This document shows positions 17,618-25,903 of a stretch of 64,000 bases of DNA, one piece after another (positions within the stretch are counted from its first letter, which is position 1; each line of letters starts with the position of its first letter). The notes under the pieces were generated by a model. That model was not told the DNA's origin, did not search any database, and saw only the letters and a list, made by a program, of their open reading frames with translations. The stretch is from assembly GCA_031363055.1 (NCBI GenBank), contig JANLTP010000154.1, positions 1 to 64,000 on the forward strand, given 5' to 3'. This stretch comes from JANLTP01 sp031363055. GTDB lineage: Bacteria; Pseudomonadota; Gammaproteobacteria; Burkholderiales; Burkholderiaceae_E. The translations under genes were made by a program, and so were the position numbers.

Positions 17618-18922
17618 TTAACCGGTCTCCTGCTCGTCTTCGGCGACTTCGGCCGGTGCTACCGCCAGCCGTTGCAGTCGCACGCTGCGAATCACTCGGC
17701 CCTGGGTGTTGATCACCTCGGCGACAATAGGGCCAAACCGAAGGCTGACCCCGCCTTCGGGCAGGTCCTGCAATGCTTCGATGATCAAGCCATTCAGGGT
17801 TTTTGGTCCGTCGAGCGGGAATCCGGTCTGGAATTGCCGGTTCAAATCCCGCAGTTGCGAGCTGCCCTCGACGATGGCCTCGCCCTTAGCGCTCCAGGCG
17901 TCATCGCCTTCGCCGCCGGGCGCTGAGCTCGTGAATTCGCCGATGATCTCCTCGATGATGTCCTCCAGGGTGACCAGCCCGAGCAGTTCGCCATATTCAT
18001 CGACGACCAGCCCGAGGCGTTGTTTGGTCTCCTGAAAAAACTGCAATTGCATGAACACCGGCGTGCCGCTCGGTATGAAATAGGGTTCGGTCGTCAACTC
18101 GCGCATGTCTTGCGGGCTGAACTGTTCCTGCTGGATCAGCGACAGTGCTCTACGAATATGCAAGAGGCCAATCACCTGATTGATTTCGCCCTCGAACACC
18201 GGCAACTTGTTGTGATAACAGGTCAACAGTTGCTGGCGGATGTCTTGTTCTGAGGTGGCAATATTCAGCGCCTCGATACGGTTGCGCGGCGTCATGACGT
18301 CATCAACCGTGATGTGTTCGAGATCGAACAGATTCAACAGGATGGCGCGGTGTTTGCCCGGCATGAACTGGCCGGACTCGAGAACGATCGAGCGCAGTTC
18401 CTCGTTCGAAAGTCGCGTTTGGCTGGCACCATCAGGCGATACGCCCAACAGTCGCAGAATTCGGCCCGAGACGAGATTGATGGCCCAGACTACCGGCGAG
18501 GCCAGCTTCATGACCCATCGCAAGACGATCGCCGAGGGTAGGGCGATGCGCTCCGGGTAGGTCGCGCCAATAACCTTCGGGATGATCTCGCAGAAGATGA
18601 TGATCAGCAGCGCGACGATCGTGGTGGCGATCACGATGACCGAGTCATCGTTGCCGAATTGCCGGATGGCCAACGTCGTCACCAGCGCGGTGACAATGGT
18701 GTTGACCAGATTGTTGCCAAGCAAAATGGTGCTTAGCAGTTTTTCGGTCTGCTTGAGTAATTTAGCGGCCAGGGCGGCGCCATTCTTGCCCTGACTCACC
18801 AGATGGCTGAGCCGAAAGCGGTTCAGCGCCATCATGCTGGTCTCGGCGATCGAGAAAAACGCCGACAGCAGCAGCAGGATGATCAGTGCGGCCAGCGGCG
18901 CCCAAAACGGAAGGTCATGCAA
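17618..18922 (-). CDS. CNNM/CorC-type membrane protein (DUF21-CBS-CorC)
   Basis: A 434-residue protein of the HlyC/CorC/CNNM family, linked to magnesium and cobalt efflux. Four hydrophobic helices of the DUF21 domain (about residues 8-170), then a pair of CBS domains (about 205-325, with DVMTPRNRIEAL and VDEYGELLGLVTLEDI), and the C-terminal CorC_HlyC domain. Start TTG at 18922 with AGGA upstream. A 187-base gap separates it from pilB; no gene seen there. Confidence 0.88.
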   Translation of the reverse strand: MHDLPFWAPLAALIILLLLSAFFSIAETSMMALNRFRLSHLVSQGKNGAALAAKLLKQTEKLLSTILLGNNLVNTIVTALVTTLAIRQFGNDDSVIVIATTIVALLIIIFCEIIPKVIGATYPERIALPSAIVLRWVMKLASPVVWAINLVSGRILRLLGVSPDGASQTRLSNEELRSIVLESGQFMPGKHRAILLNLFDLEHITVDDVMTPRNRIEALNIATSEQDIRQQLLTCYHNKLPVFEGEINQVIGLLHIRRALSLIQQEQFSPQDMRELTTEPYFIPSGTPVFMQLQFFQETKQRLGLVVDEYGELLGLVTLEDIIEEIIGEFTSSAPGGEGDDAWSAKGEAIVEGSSQLRDLNRQFQTGFPLDGPKTLNGLIIEALQDLPEGGVSLRFGPIVAEVINTQGRVIRSVRLQRLAVAPAEVAEDEQETG

Positions 18923-19097
18923 ATCGAAAGTTCCTGGCCGGTGAACTCGGCAGCGGGTCGCCGAACTGGTGTTAAATCACGAAGCGGGTGCCTGTGCTGA
19001 TGCCGGCATTGATACCCGTACTGACGTTCCTCTTGGCGGTAAAGCTACCTGACTGTTCTCGTCAAGGCAAATCGTTCGTATCAATGGAGCTGCAAAC

Positions 19098-19871
19098 GTG
19101 AGCGAATATCATGAGTTGGAAATCAGCAACGGCATTGCCCGACTTTGCATCGTCAACGCCGGCGTCCTGAACATCGTTTCATCGCCGGTCATTATCGAGT
19201 TGACCAACGCGATCAACAGCCTGCGCGAGCGCAAGGATGTCCGCGTACTGGTGCTGCGCGGTTCTGGTGATCGAGCGTTTATCGGTGGCGCAGATATCAC
19301 CGAAATGGCCGGGCTCGACGGTCACACTGCGCAGACATTCATTACGCGCCTGGCCGGCTTGTGTGATTGCCTGCGTCGTTTCCCGACGCCGGTGATCGCC
19401 CGGATTTCAGGCTGGTGTCTAGGTGGTGGGCTTGAGGTTGCCATGGCCTGTGATTTGCGGGTCGCCGCCTTTGATGCTCAATTTGGCATGCCTGAGGTCA
19501 AGGTCGGAATTCCTTCGGTTATTCATGCGGCGTTGATGCCACGTTTGATCGGGGTTTCGCGGGCCAACTGGCTTTTGCTGACCGGGCAGAACATTGATGC
19601 GCGACGGGCGGAGGCTTGGGGGCTGGTACAGAGCGTTTGTGAGCTGGCCGAACTGGATCCCAGGATCGATGAATTGGCTCATACGATTGCCGGTTTTGGT
19701 CCGTCGGCTATCCAGCAGCAAAAGGCCCTGTTGCGTGCCTGGGAGGATGTTTCGATAGATTCGGCGGTCGCGGCTACCGTACCGGAGTTCGGGCGGGCGT
19801 TCGCCACCGGCGAACCGCAACACTTCATGGGCGAGTTTTTACGGGCAAAGTCGCAAAAGAAAAAATCATAA
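19098..19871 (+). CDS. Enoyl-CoA hydratase/isomerase family protein
   Basis: Crotonase-fold enzyme, 257 residues. Both catalytic glutamates of classical enoyl-CoA hydratase are present, in GGGLEVAM and FGMPEVKVG, and the first oxyanion block FIGGADITEM is intact, so true hydratase activity is plausible. The start is GTG at 19098 with GGAG ten bases upstream. It stands alone between the CorC-like gene and a small hypothetical gene; substrate unknown. Confidence 0.88.
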   Translation: MSEYHELEISNGIARLCIVNAGVLNIVSSPVIIELTNAINSLRERKDVRVLVLRGSGDRAFIGGADITEMAGLDGHTAQTFITRLAGLCDCLRRFPTPVIARISGWCLGGGLEVAMACDLRVAAFDAQFGMPEVKVGIPSVIHAALMPRLIGVSRANWLLLTGQNIDARRAEAWGLVQSVCELAELDPRIDELAHTIAGFGPSAIQQQKALLRAWEDVSIDSAVAATVPEFGRAFATGEPQHFMGEFLRAKSQKKKS

Positions 19872-19995
19872 GACCCTGTTGAAGAACTTGATGTATCCTT
19901 ATCTTGGAATCCGCGATTGTTGCGCCTGACATCCCGTAAAGCGTTTTACGGCGTGGCGCATGCGATCTCGAAGTGTTCCGATTGGAGACCCGAAA

Positions 19996-20520
19996 ATGTT
20001 GACTAGACCGCAAATAATTATTGCGGCTGTGTTGGCCACTGGCGCGCTCCTTCTGGCGAGTCAAGTCCGACCCGGTCGCAGTGTTTCCCAGCCGCCAACG
20101 GCAGACCTGTCGACGCCTGAGCGCGCCTTGAAGTCCTATTGGACCCTGCGTGAGTGGGTTCGGCGAACCCAAGGCGCCGAATCTGCCTCGCCGAGCACGC
20201 CGGTCACCATGGCAGAGGTCATGAGCGCTGTGACGTCGCCGAGCATGCGCGACAGCTATCTGACGCGCCCGGGTGTCAGCGACCCACTTGGGTGGTCGTT
20301 GGATAAAATTGAGCAGACTAACGATACGCAAGCGATTGCGACGGCGCGTGTTCGTAATCTTGCCCGTAATCCAGCGGTCGTGACGCCGACGCCGATCGAG
20401 CTTTTCGAGCCTAGTCAGGACAATCAGATTCAGTATGTGTTGAATCGGGAAGGTGCTGCCTGGCGGGTTACGGAAGTCTGGCGGGTTGATGCCGGGGGCA
20501 AACGTACCCGCATCCGTTAG
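19996..20520 (+). CDS. Hypothetical secreted or membrane-anchored protein
   Basis: A 174-residue protein not recognised. It has an N-terminal hydrophobic segment (about residues 4-22, ending LLLASQVRP) that could be an uncleaved anchor or signal peptide. A predicted alpha+beta remainder includes PERALKSYWTLREWV and a C-terminal AWRVTEVWRV strand, reminiscent of small periplasmic NTF2-like or lipoprotein folds, but this is only a guess. ATG at 19996 has GGAG upstream; ATG at 19960 is the alternative. Confidence 0.6.
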   Translation: MLTRPQIIIAAVLATGALLLASQVRPGRSVSQPPTADLSTPERALKSYWTLREWVRRTQGAESASPSTPVTMAEVMSAVTSPSMRDSYLTRPGVSDPLGWSLDKIEQTNDTQAIATARVRNLARNPAVVTPTPIELFEPSQDNQIQYVLNREGAAWRVTEVWRVDAGGKRTRIR

Positions 20521-20560
20521 TAGCATCCATAAGTAGCGTCCGTTATTAGCGTCCCTGCGC
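20509..20560 (+). repeat. 13-bp tandem repeat, four units, across a stop codon
   Basis: Four adjacent 13-base units with consensus close to AGCATCCGTTAGT, starting in the last codons of the hypothetical gene and running into the gap before the acyl-CoA synthetase gene. Each unit carries a TTA/TAA-rich core. Confidence 0.75.
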
Positions 20561-20679
20561 TTCGACAACCTCCTCTATTCCACCTGCTAGCTGTGCTGGT
20601 CTGAAAGCACTATCATGTGGGCATGCTTCGGCGCGTAAAGCCTTGGCGGATCAAATAATCTGTAACAGGGGGAGGCAAT

Positions 20680-22350
20680 ATGGCGGTGGATCCGAGCACG
20701 TTGGCGTTGCAACGAATTTACAAGTGGGAAAAGACAATTCCCAATGAAATCTACTTGACGCAGCCGATCGGCAATGGTGTCGTCAAAGATTACACCTGGG
20801 CACAGACGATGAACGAAGTGCGGCGCATGGCGACACACTTGCAATCGTTCGGCTGGCCAGCGGGTACCCGGATCGCCTTGCTCTCCAAGAATACCGCGCA
20901 CTGGATCATGACCGATTTTGCGATCTGGATGGCGGGTTTTGTATCGGTGCCGCTTTACCCGACGCTGGCGCCGGATACGATTCGCCGAATCCTGGATCAC
21001 AGTGAAGCCAAGCTGCTGTTCGTCGGCAAACTCGATGGTTGGGACAGCATGAAATCCGGCATTCCGGCTGAACTGCCCTGCATCGCGCATCCGCTGGCAC
21101 CGGCCAACAATTATCCGAAGTGGGATGACATCGTAGCCAAGTCTGCGCCCATGAAGGACAGTCCGCTGCGCGCCGCCGATGATATGAACACCATCATTTA
21201 TACCTCGGGCACGACCGGCATGCCGAAGGGCGTGATGCATAGTTTCGGCACGTTCGCGTCGGCGCTGAACGCTGGCATGACCCGCGCCGCTATCGTTGAC
21301 GGCGCCCGCATGCTGTCCTATCTGCCGTTGGCGCATGTCGCCGAACGCATTCTGGTCGAGCACGGCTCGCTGGCGGTTCGGATGCACCTGTTCTTTGCCG
21401 ACTCGCTCGACACCTTCACGACCGATTTGCAGCGCGCGCGGCCAACGTTCTTCTTTTCGGTACCGCGTTTATGGGTCAAGTTTCAGCAAGGCGTAAACGC
21501 CAAGATGCCGGCCGAAAAACTGGATCGGCTGCTGAAGATTCCGATTCTGCGTGGCATCGTCAAAAAGAAAATTCTGACCGGCCTGGGCCTTGATCAATGT
21601 GTGCAGGCCTCGGGCGGTGCCTCACCGATGCCGCTGCAGTTGATGCGGTTTTGGGAGAAGCTTGGACTGCCGATCACCGAAGGTTACGGCATGACGGAGA
21701 ATTGCGCGGTGTCGCACTCGACCGAAGTCGGCAAGCCTCGGCCGGGCACGGTCGGGCCGGCATTTACCGGTGTGCAATGCCGGATTGCGCCGGACACCGG
21801 TGAAATTCAGGTTCTGAGTGGCGGCCAGATGCTCGGCTACTACAAAGAGCCTGAACTGACTCGCCAGGCCTTGACCGAAGATGGTTGGCTGCGGACCGGC
21901 GACAAGGGCACGATCGATGCCGAAGGTAATCTGAAAATCACTGGCCGCGTCAAGGATCTATTCAAGACCTCGAAGGGTAAGTATGTGGCGCCAGCCCCGA
22001 TCGAGGACCGACTGGTCACGCACCCGGCGATCGAGGCGTGCCTGGTCACCGGTGCCAATTTGCCGCAGCCCCTGGGCATTGCGATGATCTCGCTCGAGGC
22101 CGCCAAGGCTGCCAAGGCCGATAACCGCGCTGCATTGACGGCCTCGCTGGCTGCGCATTTGAAATCGATCAATGACAAACTGGATCCGCATGAACAACTG
22201 GACTGCCTGGTAGCGACTGAAACGCCCTGGACGGTCGAGAACGATCTGGTCACGCCGACCTTGAAGGTCAAGCGAAATCGGGTGGACGATACCTTTGGGA
22301 AAAACTACGAGAAGTGGACCGGCATGCGCAAGCCGATCATCTGGTCCTGA
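20680..22350 (+). CDS. AMP-dependent acyl-CoA synthetase (long-chain type)
   Basis: Activates a carboxylic acid to its CoA thioester via an acyl-adenylate. 556 residues. The AMP-binding signature is IIYTSGTTGMPKGVMHS (about residues 170-186), followed by GYGMTENCAVS and the hinge region GWLRTGDKG and GRVKDLFKTSKGKYVAP with the catalytic lysine. A strong ribosome site (GGGGGAGG) precedes the ATG. The closest architecture is long-chain fatty-acid CoA ligase; the exact acid is not predictable. Confidence 0.9.
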   Translation: MAVDPSTLALQRIYKWEKTIPNEIYLTQPIGNGVVKDYTWAQTMNEVRRMATHLQSFGWPAGTRIALLSKNTAHWIMTDFAIWMAGFVSVPLYPTLAPDTIRRILDHSEAKLLFVGKLDGWDSMKSGIPAELPCIAHPLAPANNYPKWDDIVAKSAPMKDSPLRAADDMNTIIYTSGTTGMPKGVMHSFGTFASALNAGMTRAAIVDGARMLSYLPLAHVAERILVEHGSLAVRMHLFFADSLDTFTTDLQRARPTFFFSVPRLWVKFQQGVNAKMPAEKLDRLLKIPILRGIVKKKILTGLGLDQCVQASGGASPMPLQLMRFWEKLGLPITEGYGMTENCAVSHSTEVGKPRPGTVGPAFTGVQCRIAPDTGEIQVLSGGQMLGYYKEPELTRQALTEDGWLRTGDKGTIDAEGNLKITGRVKDLFKTSKGKYVAPAPIEDRLVTHPAIEACLVTGANLPQPLGIAMISLEAAKAAKADNRAALTASLAAHLKSINDKLDPHEQLDCLVATETPWTVENDLVTPTLKVKRNRVDDTFGKNYEKWTGMRKPIIWS

Positions 22351-22380
22351 GGTAGCCGGTCTCTGGTCGCTGGCCATCGG

Positions 22381-23550
22381 CTAAACGATGCTTCGCTCGA
22401 TTAGCGGCTGATTTCGAATCACGCGATCGAGGGCCAGCGGACTCAGATCAAGCGTTTTGAATCGGCCGTGAACAATCAGTTCGCTGATACCGCGACCGAC
22501 TGCGGGGGATTGCTGTAAACCGTGTCCCGAGAAACCATTGGCAAAGATCAGGTTTTCGACCGCCGGATGCAAGCCGATCAAGCCATTCGCATCAAACAGA
22601 TTCATTTCGTAGTATCCGGCCCAGGCGCGGGTCTGCCTCAGCGCTTGAAAGCCCGCAACACGCGCGGCCAGTGCTGGCCAGATCCGTTCGTTGAAAAGGC
22701 AATATTCCGGCTCAAGTGGCGGCTCGTCCGGATCGTCTTGTGCGTCGGGCGAAATACCGCAAATGAACTGCCGCCCCTCGGGTCGAAAATAGGCGCCGCC
22801 CGGATCGATCACCAATGGGCAATCCGGCAGGGTGGCCGGTGTGTCAAACACAAATACGGTTCGACGTCGCGCCCGCACGGGCAAATCGATCTGTGCCCAG
22901 GAAGCAACTGGCGCAGCCCAGGGCCCGGCCGCGTTGATGAACAGATCGCCCTCACAATCACGGGCGTCGCGCAGTTGTACGGCTTTGACCTTGCTGCCAG
23001 CCATGACCAATCCCACCGCCTCAGCTTGCCGGTAATGCGCACCCAGGGCGCGAGCCTTGTTGCGAAAGGCTTGCAGGAGGCTGTAGCCGTCGAACCAGCC
23101 CTCGCCGCGCACACCGTAGGCACCGAGCGCCAGATCGCCAACTTCCAGCCACGGAAATCGGCCTCGAAGCGAGTCACGGCTCATCAGTTCAATGGCAGCG
23201 CCCTGAGCGACCTGAAGCGCATGGTTTTCGCGCAATTGCGCAGCTCCTGCTTCGCTGGCCAGAAACAGATAACCCTGCTCGCGCAAGGCGATGTCGGGCG
23301 TCGCTGCCCGGTCGATTTGCAGGTGTCGCCCGACGTCGCGCAAAAACTCTATACCGAACAGTCCAATCTGAATATTGATGAGGCTTGAAAATTGCTGGCG
23401 GATCGAGCTGGCCGACAGCGCCGAGGAGGCGCGTGCATAGCTGGGGTCTCGTTCGATCACCTGGACTGATCCGCGAAACTGTGGGTCAGCCAAAGTGAAA
23501 TAGGCAATCGCAGAACCGATTGCGCCGCCGCCTATGATGACTACGCGCAT
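22381..23550 (-). CDS. FAD-dependent oxidoreductase (DAO/DadA family)
   Basis: A 389-residue flavoprotein of the D-amino-acid-oxidase/sarcosine-oxidase family. The N-terminal dinucleotide fold VVIIGGGAIGSAIAYF (residues 3-18) and the C-terminal FAD loop (FANGFSGHGLQQSPAVG) are both intact. The ATG at 23550 is preferred since it starts three residues before the first strand; a longer start at 23577 would overlap the divergent gene. It is head to head with an ornithine-cyclodeaminase-like gene, 19 bases apart, which suggests joint amino-acid or imino-acid metabolism. Confidence 0.88.
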   Translation of the reverse strand: MRVVIIGGGAIGSAIAYFTLADPQFRGSVQVIERDPSYARASSALSASSIRQQFSSLINIQIGLFGIEFLRDVGRHLQIDRAATPDIALREQGYLFLASEAGAAQLRENHALQVAQGAAIELMSRDSLRGRFPWLEVGDLALGAYGVRGEGWFDGYSLLQAFRNKARALGAHYRQAEAVGLVMAGSKVKAVQLRDARDCEGDLFINAAGPWAAPVASWAQIDLPVRARRRTVFVFDTPATLPDCPLVIDPGGAYFRPEGRQFICGISPDAQDDPDEPPLEPEYCLFNERIWPALAARVAGFQALRQTRAWAGYYEMNLFDANGLIGLHPAVENLIFANGFSGHGLQQSPAVGRGISELIVHGRFKTLDLSPLALDRVIRNQPLIERSIV

Positions 23551-23569
23551 GAGTTTTCCGGGTACACAA

Positions 23570-24514
23570 ATGAACACTACCTTACCGTATTTTTCGGCTG
23601 AACAGATACACCGGACGCTCGATTATCCGGGCTTGATCGACGCGCTGCGCGAGCTGTTTGCGAGCGATGCACAGGCGCCGCTGCGCCATGTTCACTCGGT
23701 GGCTTCGAGCAGTGGCGCCAAGTTATTGCTGATGCCCGCCTGGCGCGAAGGTGCGGCGATTGCCGTCAAGATTGTCACTGTTTTTCCGAACAATCGAGCG
23801 CTCGGTGTCGCGACAGTGGCCGCGACTGTACTGTTGATGGACGGTGCCACCGGGCATCCGATTGCGTTGTTCGATGGTGAGGCCCTGACCTTGCGCCGCA
23901 CGGCAGCGGCATCGGCGTTAGCCTCGTCCTATTTGTCGCGTGCCGATTCCAGCACCCTGGTGGTGGTCGGTGCCGGTCATTTGGCACCGTTCCTGGCGCA
24001 TGCTCATTGTGCGGTCAGACCGATCGATCGGGTGCTGGTCTGGGCACGCAGACCTGAGGCCGCTGTGGAGCTGGCGGCACGTCTGGTCCGCGAAGGATTG
24101 CCGGCGATTGCGTGCGAGGATTTGACCGGTGCGTTGGCGCAGGCTGATATTGTTACTTGCGCAACGACGTCGAGCGCGCCGATTGTGCAGGCCAGGTTCG
24201 TGAAGGCCGGCGCTCATGTTGATCTGGTCGGTGGCTTCACGGCCGACATGCGCGAGGTCGATGACGCTCTTGTTCAGGATTCGCGAATTTTCGTTGATAC
24301 GTTTGCCGGCGCACTGACGGAGGCTGGGGATCTGGTGCAACCGTTGGCGGCGGGTCTGATTTCACGGCAACATATTTTGGCTGAGTTGGCTGATCTGGCC
24401 AGCGGGCGTCATCCTGGGCGGCGTGATTTGCAGGAACGGACTTTGTTTAAGTCGGTGGGGACTGCTTTGGAGGATTTGGCGGCGGCTTCTTATGTGATGA
24501 TGGTGGCCGGGTGA
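23570..24514 (+). CDS. Ornithine cyclodeaminase / mu-crystallin family protein
   Basis: A 314-residue NAD(P)-dependent enzyme of the OCD/mu-crystallin family, whose members deaminate-cyclise ornithine or reduce imino acids. The Rossmann block LVVVGAGHLAPFLAHAH is at about 139-155, and the family blocks LLMPAWREG, KIVTVFPNN and LVGGFTADMREVDD are present. ATG at 23570 is used; an in-frame ATG at 23534 would overlap the divergent oxidase gene. Pairing with an FAD amine or amino-acid oxidase fits conversion of a cyclic imine. Confidence 0.85.
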   Translation: MNTTLPYFSAEQIHRTLDYPGLIDALRELFASDAQAPLRHVHSVASSSGAKLLLMPAWREGAAIAVKIVTVFPNNRALGVATVAATVLLMDGATGHPIALFDGEALTLRRTAAASALASSYLSRADSSTLVVVGAGHLAPFLAHAHCAVRPIDRVLVWARRPEAAVELAARLVREGLPAIACEDLTGALAQADIVTCATTSSAPIVQARFVKAGAHVDLVGGFTADMREVDDALVQDSRIFVDTFAGALTEAGDLVQPLAAGLISRQHILAELADLASGRHPGRRDLQERTLFKSVGTALEDLAAASYVMMVAG

Positions 24515-24568
24515 GAGGATTCGGTCACCTCACATGACCGTCTGCGACGGTGAGGATTCGGTCACCTC
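24515..24568 (+). repeat. 17-bp direct repeat related to the tRNA-Pro 3' end
   Basis: An exact 17-base sequence (GAGGATTCGGTCACCTC) occurs at 24515-24531 and 24552-24568. The 13 bases 24511-24523 also match, in the same orientation, the complement of the tRNA-Pro T-arm at 24724-24736. The first copy begins right after the stop of the preceding gene. Confidence 0.8.
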
Positions 24569-24610
24569 GCTCGCATTCGGCTTTGCCTCATGTCTTCGCT
24601 CGTCGACCCC

Positions 24611-24667
24611 GGCCGGGCTGGTAAGCCCGGCCATTCGAATCCTCACGCGAAGCCCGTCTGGGCTTCG
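24611..24667. repeat. Two perfect hairpins between OCD gene and tRNA-Pro
   Basis: A 9-bp perfect stem (24611-24619 with 24624-24632) is followed by an 8-bp perfect stem (24648-24655 with 24660-24667), each with a four-base loop. Between them, 24632-24646 holds an inverted copy of the tRNA T-arm motif (ATTCGAATCCTCAC). No coding frame explains them. Confidence 0.75.
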
Positions 24668-24670
24668 CTT

Positions 24671-24726
24671 CACCCCGACCAAAATAAAATAGCCGCTCGC
24701 GCGGCTTTTTTATTTTGGTCGGGGTG
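24671..24726. terminator. 56-base palindrome and bidirectional terminator at the tRNA 3' end
   Basis: Perfect 19-base arms (24671-24689 and 24708-24726) enclose an inner hairpin AGCCGC-TCGC-GCGGCT (24691-24706) flanked on both sides by A/T tracts, so it can terminate transcription in either direction. The right arm includes the tRNA acceptor end with its CCA; the left arm is an inverted copy of that end. Confidence 0.85.
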
Positions 24727-24792
24727 AGAGGATTCGAACCTCCGGCCTCTACGTCCCGAACGTAGCGCTCTACCAGGCTAAGCTACACCCCG
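24716..24792 (-). tRNA. tRNA-Pro, anticodon CGG
   Basis: A 77-base tRNA with encoded CCA. The acceptor stem CGGGGTG pairs with CACCCCG, the D-loop carries AGCCTGGTAGAGCG, the anticodon arm CTACG-TTCGGGA-CGTAG presents CGG, and the T-loop is GGTTCGAATCC. It lies directly downstream of the polyprenyl synthetase gene on the same strand; a TATACT box at 24841-24846 (minus strand), inside the end of that gene, is a possible -10 element. Confidence 0.95.
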
Positions 24793-24808
24793 AGGGACTC
24801 AGTGAAAG

Positions 24809-25780
24809 TCAGCGGTCGCGCTGCACCGAATAGGACGCGAAGTATAGCAGGGCATCCCGATACGGGGAAGGTGAGATGTTTTCGACCGCGCGCTTGGCCG
24901 CTTGTGCCTCTTCTTCGGCGCGTTGTCGTGTGTAATCGAGTGCGCCAGTGCGCAAGATCGCGCGCATGACTTGCTCGCCTTGTTCGGTATGGCCCTGCGT
25001 GATGGCGGTGCGCACGAGTTCGCGTTCGCTGGCATTACCGTGCTCGATGACGTAGATGAGCGGTAGCGTTGCTTTACCTTCACGCAGATCGTCGCCGACG
25101 TTTTTGCCGATGTTTTCAGTGTTGCCTGAATAATCAAGCATGTCGTCGATCAACTGGAATGCGGTGCCAAGGCGACGGCCGTATTCGGCGCAGGCAGCCT
25201 CGGTGCTGGCCTGAGCGTTGCACAGGATCGCACCGAGTTGCGCGGATGCTTCGAACAACTTCGCCGTTTTGTATTGAATGACCTGCAAATAGCGCGCTTC
25301 GTCGACATCCGGATCATTGCAGTTCAACAGTTGCAGTACTTCGCCTTCGGCAATGGTATTGGTGGCGTCGGCCAACACCTTCATGACGCGCATGTCGTTG
25401 GCCTCGACCATCATCTGAAATGCGCGCGAATAGAGAAAGTCGCCGACCAACACGGAGGCGGCGTTACCGAACCGGGCGTTGGCCGTGTGTCGGCCACGTC
25501 GCAACTCGGATTCGTCGACGACGTCATCATGCAGCAGGGTTGCGGTGTGAATGAATTCGACCACCGCCGCCAGCAGAAAATGATGATGATCGCCGCGATA
25601 GCCGAGCGCGCGGGCGATCAGCAGCAACAAAACCGGCCGCATGCGTTTGCCGCCGGCCCCAACGATGTACTCTGCAACCTGGTCGATCAACGCTACCTCG
25701 GACGACAGGCGTTCGCGGATGACGAGATCGACCTCAGCCAGATCGGAGGTCAGAACGGGGAAGAGCTCGGCGGGCTTCAT
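24809..25780 (-). CDS. ispB: Polyprenyl (octaprenyl) diphosphate synthase
   Basis: Trans-isoprenyl diphosphate synthase that makes the ubiquinone side chain from FPP and IPP. 323 residues. First aspartate-rich motif LLHDDVVDESELRRG with Asp85, Asp86 and Asp89; second motif FQLIDDMLDYSG with Asp212, Asp213 and Asp216. Basic residues GGKRMRP (44-50) complete the substrate site. No small residue block is visible before the first motif, so a long chain product such as C40 is expected. The ATG has no Shine-Dalgarno sequence but a perfect TATAAT 11 bases upstream. Confidence 0.92.
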   Translation of the reverse strand: MKPAELFPVLTSDLAEVDLVIRERLSSEVALIDQVAEYIVGAGGKRMRPVLLLLIARALGYRGDHHHFLLAAVVEFIHTATLLHDDVVDESELRRGRHTANARFGNAASVLVGDFLYSRAFQMMVEANDMRVMKVLADATNTIAEGEVLQLLNCNDPDVDEARYLQVIQYKTAKLFEASAQLGAILCNAQASTEAACAEYGRRLGTAFQLIDDMLDYSGNTENIGKNVGDDLREGKATLPLIYVIEHGNASERELVRTAITQGHTEQGEQVMRAILRTGALDYTRQRAEEEAQAAKRAVENISPSPYRDALLYFASYSVQRDR

Positions 25781-25790
25781 TTGGATAGTT

Positions 25791-25796
25791 ATTATA
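25791..25796 (-). promoter_or_regulatory. Candidate -10 box (TATAAT) for ispB
   Basis: Minus-strand TATAAT, eleven bases from the ispB ATG. A start of transcription about seven bases downstream would leave almost no leader. No good -35 hexamer is seen at 16-18 bases, so this is a guess supported only by the -10. Confidence 0.4.
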
Positions 25797-25903
25797 AGTC
25801 CGGCCCCGTTTCGATTCTGGTCGGGCGTTCTGCAATAAGGTGATTTGTATCAAAGACCTCGGGTACCATTCGAGAATCGATTTGCCGGAGTTTGACGTTT
25901 CTC

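Noticed and set aside
24511..24715. Prophage or genomic-island attachment site at tRNA-Pro
   Set aside because: No integrase or foreign block adjoins the tRNA in the window, so the repeats are reported without that claim.
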